64,000 nucleotides of DNA. Origin: Platycnemis pennipes. Taxonomy: Eukaryota > Arthropoda > Insecta > Odonata > Platycnemididae. The stretch covers positions 15,703,805 to 15,767,804 of the forward strand of contig OW121856.1 of assembly GCA_933228895.1 (NCBI GenBank). Direction: 5' to 3'. The translations under genes were made by a program, and so were the position numbers. Of this stretch, positions 11,401 through 23,400 are shown piece by piece (positions within the stretch are counted from its first letter, which is position 1; each line of letters starts with the position of its first letter). Below the pieces are notes generated by a model that searched no databases, had not been told where the DNA came from, and saw only the letters and a program-made list of their open reading frames with translations.

Positions 11401-14400
11401 TGTATGCAAAAGGGCCATCTTGCGTTGGTTGCAAATTCTTCAACCATTTGCCTTCTGATAGTAAAGGTGTTAACTGCCTCTTAGCTTTTAAAGCCAAGTT
11501 GAAAAGGTATTTGCTAACAAATGCCTTTTATTCTGTGAATGAATTTCTTGAGATGTAATGTGTTGTGATGTAAAATGTTTTCCTTTTCTGACTTGTCTTA
11601 TACATGTAAAAATGTCCGGGGATGAATACATTTATTATTATTATTAACTCTAGAAGAGATGTGTGATTTTTAAATGAAATATAATACATATATTCCTGGT
11701 TCAGCTGCAGAATTTTAAGTCCTTCTGTGTGATAAAAACAAAAATTCTCAGATTTTAAAGGCAGATAATACACCACCCACATGGGACTGCAAGAGAATAC
11801 GACCAAAATCCTCACTATCAGCTGCATCATACCCTTGGCATACAAACTTCAGCCAGCACTTTTGTTCGCATTTTAAAATTTCTCCCACTTGAACCAAAAG
11901 AGCAAGGAGCATGTGTCAATTTCAATCTATTAGAATCTGTGTATAAGGATACCTTTAACTTCTGCTTTGAAAAAGTATCAGTGAAAGGGATATTGTTAAT
12001 ACAAGGAATTTACACCATCATTTCAATGGATCATCAATGTTTACAGAGGCAAACAGTTAATGAGTTTGACTGTCTACTTTTTCCATGCACATGTTAATAG
12101 GTAATCAATTCATTGTATGCTTTATCCATTGCATAGTGATATTTTGATGCTGCTTTACTCTGACTCAAAACTGTAATCAGGCATGGGACTGGAGATAATG
12201 TGGCTGCTCATAGAGTGTAAGGGATCCAACTTGTGAGAATGGAGAAGACAAGAGTCATGAGCAATGACAGCATCAGTGTAGGGTGGCTTCCAAAAAACTG
12301 ACTACCGGTGGTAACCTTTTATTATATTAATTATCAAATCTAAAAAATTGACTTTGTCACCAACTACATCCATCACGAAGACAATGGAATGCTACAACTC
12401 ATTTGAAATCAATTTGATTTTTGTCAAGTTGGCAAAAGCTGCCTGTCCATTCACATAAAATACATATGCGCGATGCACGTAAAATTGATGATGATTTTAA
12501 GGGGGCTGTATACTCCGGGCGAAAAGCGTCTTTTAGTTCTCGAATCCGCCACGACCTTGGAGATCCCCTCGGTTCTCCGCCAGCCTTTGGCGAGCCTATC
12601 CACCTTCCCCTCCATTCCCCACCCCACAGAAAAACGTGCTCTGCTGATAAGGTGACGAGAGTAGGGGAAAGTCAGTGGCGGTCTGGCTAGTTCGGTGATA
12701 GACGAGGGCCTCCGGCGCGAGGCGGCTTAGAGGGGCCCCTGACTGGGGGTGACAACAATATTAGCAAAGACAGTGCAGTCTACCATCGCGCCTCACGACA
12801 ACTGACTCACTCGACAGCTAATTGCCCTCCAACCAGGCTATACCCAACATGTCGTACATCCATTTTTTACCCTAGAAGTGCATACTGGGGCCCAGTGGAC
12901 CCCAAACATTTTTTTATTCGCCGTAACTTTCACAAAATGTGAAATACAGAAATCTAATTTAATGTAAATTCCTTTTTACATCTTAGGAACTGACTATTGC
13001 TTGCGATGCAGTAATTAAAATGCTTGGTGCTTCATGAAAAAATATTGAAAATGGTCTGCGGTCCGCTGGACCCCAATGTGTATTTCATGGTAAATTTTGA
13101 GACATATCGAATAAATCATATAGCATTGTGTATTTCCTTTTTTTTACTGTTAATGTATTTGTAGATATAGTATTTAATCATTTTAATTATTTAAAAACAA
13201 TATTTATAATTTTTTAAACTATTATAGGATATTTGGTACCATCGAAGATATTTCGGGAATTATCCAATTTTCCTGCATTCTCATTTGAAATTTAGAAGTG
13301 AAATGTGAATAGAAAAACTTCACGTGCATGAAGCGTAGTTTAGCAGCATTGAAGATTATTTCTTGGTTTTTCGATCCTAAATAATGCCTTATAATAATTT
13401 GGCGTTCGTCATCATTTGGATATTTTATGTATTGGAAACTGTAAAGGGGATTATATACACAGCTATAGACTGCAACCTTTTCGGGACTTGCACTTGTCAC
13501 AGAATGGCAATGAGCTGGCGCCTCGGAGAGCACAAGGGAATTCACAACTAGGGCCCGGGAATTTGCTGGGAAGGGAATGTCCTCAAAATTCATGAAGGGA
13601 GTAGACATTTCTTACAAGTAGTGGCTGGCGACCCGAAGCCCATATACGTCAAAATCTGTGGAAAAAGAGAGGATAAGGTAATTGCTGGTCATTTCAGCTC
13701 GAGACCAATTGGTAGCCTGCACATTTCTATAGCGAGTCGGTGCTGCGTTCGAGATGTCTTCCTCGTCGTGATTCTACATGAGGCGTGATGACGATATTCG
13801 TCAGGCATTGCTGGTGTTAAAAGAGGAGGAGCAGGAAGGGATGGGGGTAATTCGTCAGGCAGTGATGTAGATTCCGCACATGAGCAATCGGATTCGGAGA
13901 GTGAGGAAGATTGCGCGGATGCAGATAGAGACAGCGGTAGTAGCGGAGAACCTTTATAAGATGAAAGTGCACCAGCGACAAAGCGATCAAGAGGGAGCCA
14001 GGCGAATAGAGGCAGAAAGGCAACCTACAAACCTGCGAGGGAAAGACGGTTCTTGCTGCCGGGAAAAAGAGACCAAAAGACGATGAATTATTTTCCACGT
14101 AATGTTTTCAGCACTAAAGACTTTATTTATTTATCGCTAGATTTCGCTCTGTAAATGAATTTCCCGGTCGGTTCATAACGATTGTTTTCGATGCGTGCTT
14201 CCGAATACCTCTAACTAAATTAGCACCTACTTTTTCTCATGAACTTTAATTCAGATTTTAGCATCTTTACCTAAACCTTATATGGTAAAATTACCGTGCA
14301 ATGATTATTTTTTGTTATGTCACGATTTTGAATATTGTCCGAAGACCCTGAAAGTCGATGGATATTATTGATATTACACTTATTTTATTTTTCTTTCTTT

Positions 14401-17400
14401 TTTGTATTTTGGAGAAGGAAACAGTAAAATTTGATTTCAGAACAACCCGGACCAAAAGGCGCAACGAGTGATATCAAAACTCCTCACCAAATTCGACAGT
14501 TATTATTTGATAGAGCTTTGCGAAATTTAATATCGATGCACAGAAATGAGGAAATACAACGGCAGCGCTTAGAGATATAAGTTCCCAATCGTATCATAGT
14601 GATGTAGATATTGAGGAGATGGAGGCATTTTTTTGGACTTTAGTTTTTTTCTGGGGTGCAGAAGACGTGCAACATTATGCTGTATGAGCTGTTATAAACT
14701 GAGTTTGCATACACTATATCAATGTACCACTCCGCTACAGTGTCTCCCGTTTCTGTTGTCAACACTGCGTTTTGATTACTTCAAGATTGCAGGGCAGGGT
14801 GATCGATCAATGTTCACCAATTCGTGAAATTTGAGAAGACATGGTGGATAATTGTAGGAATTATTACACAGCCCATGAATACCGCACGGTTGACGAACAA
14901 CGCTAAAAATTCTACAGATTGATGGGCATGCAGTGCAGCAACGAGAAGGAAGGTTCGACGTAACTTATGCCCGAGTGAAAGGGAAATAAAAATGAGACAT
15001 CTATGCTCATTGTGCAGCACTCCCATGTGCATAGAAGTTATCAGCGTACTGCCTGTACTGGAGTGAAAAATCAACTTCTTTCCAGTACAATGTGAATATT
15101 TATATTTATTACGCAAAAAACTATAAATTTATAAGCATTTTAATTGACATTATAAGTGTTTATGAAATTTTCGAAAAAATCACTGAAAAATTAAACTTGA
15201 AAAATACGCTTCTTTCAAATGTTGTAATAAATATATTTTTGGAGAAAAACTATTAAAAACGATAGTCTTCATACACTTCAAAGTGTTATCCTTAAGTAAC
15301 TAACGGCATTTCTCGGTATTGTCAAAACATGAGCAACAGGAAATAAATTTCGATTTGATGTATTTCTGAGAGATTTTCTAAGTTTTCAAATAGAAAAGGT
15401 ATTTTTTACTGCGTTATATATTTTTTAAAATAAAATATTTCAACTCATTGATATTAAAAAGGCTTCATATGAATGATATTTGCCATCTTCGTCAATGAAA
15501 TATAGCAAAAATCTGAAATAAAAAAAATTATAACTCATGGGGTCCGCAGGACACCAGTGTGCACTTTATGATTCTCTTAGTAAGTGTGCATTTCTAAGGT
15601 TAAAAGTGGTGATAGGGAGCACCCACATAACTACCGACCTATATCCCTCACATCCATTTCTTGCAAAGTCCTGGAACATATAATTGTCAGTTCAGTCATG
15701 GGGCATCTAGATAACCAGAATTTATTGTCCTATGTTCAGTATGGTTTCCGGAAGATAAGATCATGTGAAACTCAACTTGCTCTCTTTTCCCACGATATTT
15801 TAGTTTATGGAGAAAGTAATATCCAGTGGATGCAATATTTTTCGATTTCAAGAAAGCTTTTGACAAGGTGTCTCATAGCAAACTAATTTTGACATTAAAA
15901 TCTTATGGGATAGACAGTAATATTATATCATGGATAAATGATTTCCCGCATGATCGGGTGCAAAGGGTTGTTTTGGACGGTGTTACCTCTCCGGCAATTG
16001 AAGTCACTTCAGGTGTCCCACAAAGTAGTGTGATAGGTCCACTCCTGTTCCTACTGCACAAGAATGACATCAATAAGGTGGTGAAAAGTAAGCTTCGTCT
16101 ATTTGCCGATGACGCGGTACTGTACAGGGAAAGTCTATGCCCAAATGATAAAAAATATTTAAATATTGACCTACAAGCAATTGAAAAATGGTGTCATACG
16201 TCGCAGTTAGAATTAATTTTTTTTTTAATTTGTAGTAATGAATTTTTGGAAAAAGAATTTTTCTCCTCCTATCACTTACAAAATATGTAATAATGAAACA
16301 AACTTGGAATCCATTAAATATCTTGGGATAAGACTGACACATGATCTTTCCTGGGGTGAATACATACGTGAAATAATGGGTCAAGGTAATCGTAAACTGG
16401 GATTCGTCAAAAGAGTATTGGTAAATGAGACGATCATGTACGAGAAATCGGCTACTTTTTCCTTGTTAGACCTCATTTGGAATATGTAGCCAGTATAGTT
16501 AAAATTACTAATTTTTAAATAAAGAAATCTACTTGAGGTTTACGCTCTCTACTAATTTTTATATAACATTGACGGTTGAAGAAACTGCTGTTTCTGTTTT
16601 CACGGGAAATTGATAAAAAATTTTGGAAAAGGTACTAAGCGCTACGAAAATCAGTGACTATCACCAATATGCAAGATTTTGTTGTGTGAAATGAGCCGTA
16701 CTGTTATGTGGATTCCGAAAATTACCTTCAAATTCCTACATCACCTCCGGTTTTTCCACAAATCGCGAAAACATGAATATTAGATAAGGCAATTTTTTAA
16801 TGTTATTGCGTGTTACTTGTGTTAGTTACACACCATTTGATTGGCCCAGAATCTGTCAACCCTCTTAAATTTTCATATAAAATGCCTCGTGGGGCCCAAA
16901 AAATAAAAATGCAATACTCCTTATTACAATGCAGTTGTTCTTGAACTTGATAATAATATTGATGATCTCTTTTTTGTTTTAATTTCCCTTCAAGAATATG
17001 GCAAAACTTGGTTATTTTTAATGCGTTCAATAGGAGTGACCTCCCTACAAGATCAAGGGCGTTTTATTTCCAGAACACCTCTACCATCAGGTATTAGCCC
17101 ATTGGGGGAGCCGCCAGAAATGGCAATTCCTGGTCTACAAACATTCCCTGTGCATCCGCTTTCCCCCGCGTAGGCCTCAATGGCTCTTCGTTCCATAGCT
17201 TTACTGTATTCTGTGGATTTGCTTCCCGAGAAGGATGGGCGTAAAATGGACTTCACAGTATTTGTCCTGGTTGCTTTGGGCCTCAATTTGCACACACGGC
17301 CGAATGTGGATGCTGTCAGTCTTTTTAGGCTTTCAGGCATCAACGGCCTTGAGTACCGCTGATTCCTGGTTAGTGCCTCTAATTCCTCTGTCTCTTTCTC

Positions 17401-20400
17401 ATTCAATGAGAGCGATTTCAGGAGGCTGGTCTTGGAGTGCTCATCTACTTCCCGATTGTCACTCTCAATGCACGCAGAGTTCTGATCTGCACCCATAGGA
17501 TCTTTCTCTCTCTCCGCGCATGTCCTACCCTTCTTCATCCCGTCCATAAACCTATTCTCATCCTTCCCCTGCCCTGCTTGCCAAACATTATTCCCTCTAT
17601 CACGACTCGGAGCAACCCATCGCCCCTCATTACCTGTTCAAGCCACCTACTCTGCCTTCCCCTAATCCCATCCAGCAGCTTCTCCTCCTCCTCCCAAACG
17701 AAGTCAAGTACTCCTGCATTTGCGTTTCTCTCCGTCCAAAGCTCATTTTCCTTCTTCCTCCACACCCACATCTCGAACGCCTGCAATCTATTTTCAATTT
17801 TTCCTTTAGTCTCCATTTTTATATAGCTCCTACTTTTTCAATACTCTCCCTCTGTGTCGCACTGCCGTTATCTATCACATGTAAAAGGGTTTTGATATAA
17901 TTGGATATATGCATTTTAAATAAGGTAAAATCGTACCAATCAAGATATAATGATATCTTTGTAAAACTGTCCTAAGCTAGTTGTGATGTGAATGGTGAAA
18001 AGAGTTTTACGCAAATATACATATAAATACCAATCTACATAGGGACGAGAGCTTCGTCTACAGCGAGATCGTAAAACCAACAGTGACAACTATGTGACAA
18101 CTATGAACCAACCTCACTCTCCTCATATGAGTTATGAAAAATTATGATCTCCGGCAACACCGGGTAATTCAGCTATCGAAAATATTTAAAAATAATATGC
18201 AAGGTTTTTTGGAGAAATGCCTTTTAAAGGCAATGCATTGATTTTGATATTTTCCACGCTGTTGAAAACCCCTCCCCCCGCTAGTTCATTACAATTAAAA
18301 AAAGTAAGTAGAAATAGCTTCGCGTACCACTCCGGAAAGTGAGTTGTAGTTAGTCCAATACGATCTTTTCCTTAAAGACCCATTGGCAGCCACTGCTATC
18401 AAGGGTATACCATCGGTATCCACGTCTCCAGCCTGCACGGCGAGATCATATTCCTACTTTCCCGCACGCCTCATAACCTCCCACGCAGCATCATGCATTC
18501 CTAAAATGACGTATTAATGCATTTTTCGGTACGTTCTAGGAGTAATACACGGCATATCGAGAACTGCACTAAGCTCCGCTAGTTGTGAATGTCCTTGGTC
18601 AGTTCATATCGTATTTGCAACCTGTAATTAAACCCTTGTCATTATCCCACAGTTTATGGCACCCGCTTCGCATATATATTTCCAAAGCACATTAGCAGAA
18701 TTTTGATGGCGGCATGTCTCGAGAGAGAATGTCATGAAGTTATTTACTTGAGAAGATTATATTTATCTATGATATCCGAAATTATTTTAGAAATGTGGTT
18801 ATTAAATTGGATTTTCAACAGATAATTTTAGTCTGAGTAGATTAGGGTAGTACTTGAAAACTTTAACAGTACGATCTCTACTTAATATCATTGTATTTGG
18901 GATATTTTACAAACTCGTTGGTAGCAATGTGCGCGGGGTCAGATCATCCCGTAATGCTATCAAAAAAGGAGTCAACTATTGAAGACCGAATTCAGAAGTT
19001 CAAAGAAATGCACATCTTAGAGGCGATATACAAGATATGACAAGGAATTTACAGTATAACCATGCCTTGTTAACTGATACGATTTTTTCATTAGGGTTTT
19101 CAGTATTTAAAAATATTTCCATGTTACACATCTCACGAAATTTGCTGAAAAACCCTTTCCTTTTCTCCTCTATCACTTCCACGTCTGATATTATGCAAGA
19201 AAGCATGTTTTCCCATAGTTTTAGGGAGGAAAAAAATGTTTTTTCCTCCCTAGAAGAAAAAGTTTTATATCGAAGATTCGTCTTCCGGTTGGATCGTATG
19301 CTTTTGTCACCGTAGATTCCGGCAAAATTATGGCATCACCGTAATGTAGACATAAAGTACTTTCATTATGTTGAGAGCAATGGATGACCATTTGATCAAT
19401 AAGGAACAGACCGTTTAAGCAAATTTGCAAAGGAAAAAAAATAAATAATCTCCAGAAACGTTTCCTGGACAAGCAATGATAGATTCATTAACGCGATTGA
19501 GGCAACAGACACACCCACAATTTATCGTAATATAGTAATAACTTACAGGTGCTCGGATGATCACCCCCCTCCACTCTCCACTGTCTACGCCAATCACTAC
19601 GACAAAATATTTGACAAATCCGAGTACAAAAGGACTGGTTGAAGAGTGAATATGATCCTTTACTAAGGATCGATCGATATCGAGCGATCCACATTGGGAG
19701 TAAGCGCGAGCAGCAAAGACAGCTGTGAAATCTTATCCCTCATGGTATTTTCATGGGGGCCTCGTACCATGTTGAAATACAAGGTCGAGGGGCGTCCCAA
19801 AAAGCTACACCTCCCCTCATCGCTCACCCCTCCCCTACCCGCTCTTCCCCCCTCCTAAGCGCTGCCACTCGCTCTCAGGCTGACAGCGGAAATCGCAGCG
19901 CCGCCGATGGAACACGTAATTTAGATCGAGGAGTCGTGAAAAATGCGTTGCATAGGTCCACGAGAATGTTCACTGTGACGCTAAAATACGCTTTATGGAA
20001 CATTACCATGTTCCAACATGGAGATGAAGGTTGGTTATATAGCCTGAATGAAAATATTTTAAAGAAATATGCGTCCAAGGCTTCATGGCGAGCTCCTGAT
20101 TTTGGACAAATTTACGTTTTTCAGCTTTCGATCTATTTATATAGAAAGTGAAACGCCCATAACTGCAATATTTATGCTAGGTATTAATCCTTATTCTAGA
20201 GTCCTGCTCAATCAGATTTGCAATAACTAGTATATTTAAGTCGTAAATCAAGAACACGTAGACGTCTGCGGACGCGTTTTTTTCAGTGATATACAGCCCC
20301 CTTAACATCAATAGCTGTATAAATTGAAACCCGGGTCTGTATAAACCTTTTTACTGCCAGTGTGCCAGTGATATATCGGCCCTCTATGGTTGCAAAAAAC

Positions 20401-23400
20401 TGCCAATGGCCAATATATCAGCAGACTTATATCAACACATATTTGTAATATTATATTTCCTTCATATCAGGGACAGGATGAATAATTTTTTCATCCTCAT
20501 AAAAACTGAAATATATCATCAACATTGAGAAAAATACTTAATTCATAAATTAAAAAGTAAGTGCTTCAACTATGTATATCTAAAATTCATAATTTTAGGA
20601 ATTTCATGGAAATGTACTTGGCAGTTTTCTCACAGTCTACCTAAAAGGAGCTGGCAGTAAAAGGGTTTATAAATTAGTTTGGACTATACAAAGTTATTTT
20701 CCTTATTTCCTCATGTGAAATATGCTACACGGCATTTATTTTTGGGAACAACCTCATGAAATGGAAATTAAGGATAAAAAATGAGCCACAGCAATGCTCC
20801 ATAACAAATGTTGCATCAACAAACTGTCATCCAATCGATCAACACTTCACTCCAAAGTAAATCAGGAAATTGTCACACCGTATTGATGTCAAGGAATTGA
20901 CAAACATTTTACAGGACATAAAAAATTATTTCTATCACTCAAAAGAAGGAAGGCACTTACCTTTGGGCAACCAAAAATATCACAACACAAGCATATGTTT
21001 CCACATGCATAAGGCCGCATATCCAGTCTCACTCCTGTGTTCCTCAGGTGATTTACACAGTACAGCTTCGCCTGGTAGGCTTTCTCCCTGTAGGATACAA
21101 TGAAGTATGGTATCATATCACGCGGTATGTTTTGCTCTCATGTATGTATATTGAAAAGCCTTCTTCTAGAACCATAAATACAGAGGACTATCGCTAGCAT
21201 GTTTATGTAAGGACCTGACATCCTGAACAAGGTAATGACAAAAGTGTAGTAAACAGGTTAGCCATTCTCGATTAGTTGAAGATGCGTTATTACCAAACAG
21301 CACGTTGTTTACAAAGCCCAAAAAAAATTAAGGTTTTTAAGGTAAGGACTCAAGTTTAAGGTTTTATACCTCAAAAACAGAAAAAGCAGCATTCCTACAG
21401 AGCACATCAGCTGTAGATTATTATTTAGTCTTATGTTTAACCCTCTTAGTGCCACCGAAATTTGGTGGTACTAGCGAAAAGTGCCAACCTAAATTTAAGA
21501 GTTTTGTAGCACTTTATGAAAAAACACAATATGAAATTACTATTTTAGATATCAATGTAATGTTTTTTTATTTTACTAAAAAGGAGTTATTTGTTGGTTA
21601 TAATATTCTAATACATTAGATAAGGATAAATTTAATTATTACAAAAAATTAGTTTGAAAAACAATTTTATGCTCGATATATCGGCTCGTATATCGGCCGA
21701 TATATCGGCTCGTGGCACTTTTCACCCGTGGAGCAAAAGCCGATATATCGGCCCTTGGCACCAAGAGGGTAAATGCAAGTATCAGACTATTTTTTAATAA
21801 TTACTTTTGGGGCATGTTTTGGCAGTGAGGATGAAAAATGGCATGATTTTTTTAAGAGTCCCAGAGGGTGGCATCACTTTGGTGGTTGTCATGACAATAC
21901 AAAATGCAGAATTGAAAAGGAAATTTGATAGAATATGATTCATATATTTGTCATGATGTCCTTTAATTTCCAAATTACTTTACTTTATTTGTTAAGTTAT
22001 TCCAGTCAATTTATGTAACCAGGTTTTCTCCATTAATATGCAACATTAGTGACAAGTGACAAAAACCTTTGTCTTCATGTAGGATTTCGTTCTTTCTCGG
22101 TGAATTATATTTATAAATAATTCTAGGGTTTCAAGCCAAGTAAGATTTTGGGTTGCTGACGTTTCGATGGAACACTCCTCCATCGTCCTCAGAGCAATAA
22201 AGTTTGCAGGACATTCTGTCTGTGCTTGTATAGCCGTTTAATCCGGGGGGCATTGTTGTCTCCTTTTTCCTGTTACTTTTTGAATTAACGGTTTCCATTC
22301 CCTGCTGAGGATGTACCATTCGTGATAAGATGCAGGGCTTGTGAGTGCCCTTTTAATTCTTCATAAACATTTTTTTAACCATACCCTGAGAGCACTAAGT
22401 TTGCAGTAGATCTAATGTAAACCTAATTTAAACGTCTACATCTGGTATCCAGCTAACCATTAGGTTTGGTGAATTCCAGATGTCATCATCATCATCATTG
22501 GTCAACAATCCTAGGATTGGTTTGACGCAGCTTTCCACTCGATTCTTCTATCGGCCAACCTTTTCATTGTGACGTAATTCTTCCCTTTTACACTCTTCAC
22601 AACTTGTTCCATATATCTCATACGAGGCCTGCCTTTTCCAATCTTCCCGTTCACTTTTCCCTCGACGATAGTCTTCATCAGGCCGTCGTGTCTCAAGATA
22701 TGGCCGATTAAGTTTTCCCTTCTTCATTTTAGAGTTGTCAGCAGACTTCTCTTTTCTCCTACTCTTCTTAGCACTTCTTCGTTACTTACTCGGTCGATCC
22801 ATTTAATCTTCAGCATTCTTCTGTAACACCACATTTCAAATGCTTCTACCCTTTTCTTCTCCACTGCTGTCATCGTCCATGATTCACTGCCGTAAAGAAA
22901 AATGCTCCAGATGTATGTTCTGATGAACTGTTTCCTTACTTCTATGCTTGTATTTCCTGCTGTAAGTAGATTCTTCTTTTGAAAGAATGCCCTCTTTGCC
23001 TGGGCTATTCTACTCACTATTTCTTTCTTGCTTCGTCCATCGTTGGTTACTCTGCTTCCCAGGTAACAAAACTCTTTCACCTCTTCCAGTTTCTGTTTTC
23101 CTAGTTTAACGTTGGTTTTGGCCTCTTCTCTTTTGCTGCACACCAATATCTTAGTCTTCTTCTTATTGATCTTCAGCTGATATCTGGCCATAGTCCTTTC
23201 CATGGTTGTTAGCATCTTATTCAGCTCCTTCTCTGTCTCTGCTATGAGAGCTATGTCATCAGCGAATCGTAGCATACTGATTGTTTCTCCATGGATTTTC
23301 ACTCCAGAACACTTCTCCTTGACTTCATTTATGGCTCTCTCGATGTAAACATTAAAAATTACGGGAGACAGTGCGCAGCCTTGTCACACTCCTTTCCTTA

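Larger units (their letters stand above)
12501..20301 (-). mobile_element. Kolobok-like DNA transposon, 7.8 kb with nested insertions, TTAA TSD
   Basis: Ends match: GGGGGCTGTATA at 12501 and its complement TATACAGCCCCC ending at 20301. TTAA stands at 12497-12500 and at 20302-20305. Inside, the minus strand carries a transposase remnant (18640-18310) followed by a YqaJ-nuclease remnant (17547-16803). TTAA targets and TIRs fit Kolobok; piggyBac also uses TTAA, but the coding remnants do not fit it. Pairing of the two ends over 7.8 kb is inferred, because a piggyBac copy and LINE fragments sit between them. Confidence 0.6.

Noticed and set aside
13817..14098. Frames on both strands near the piggyBac N-terminus
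   Set aside because: The acidic piggyBac N-terminal reading explains this stretch; the other frames are shadows.
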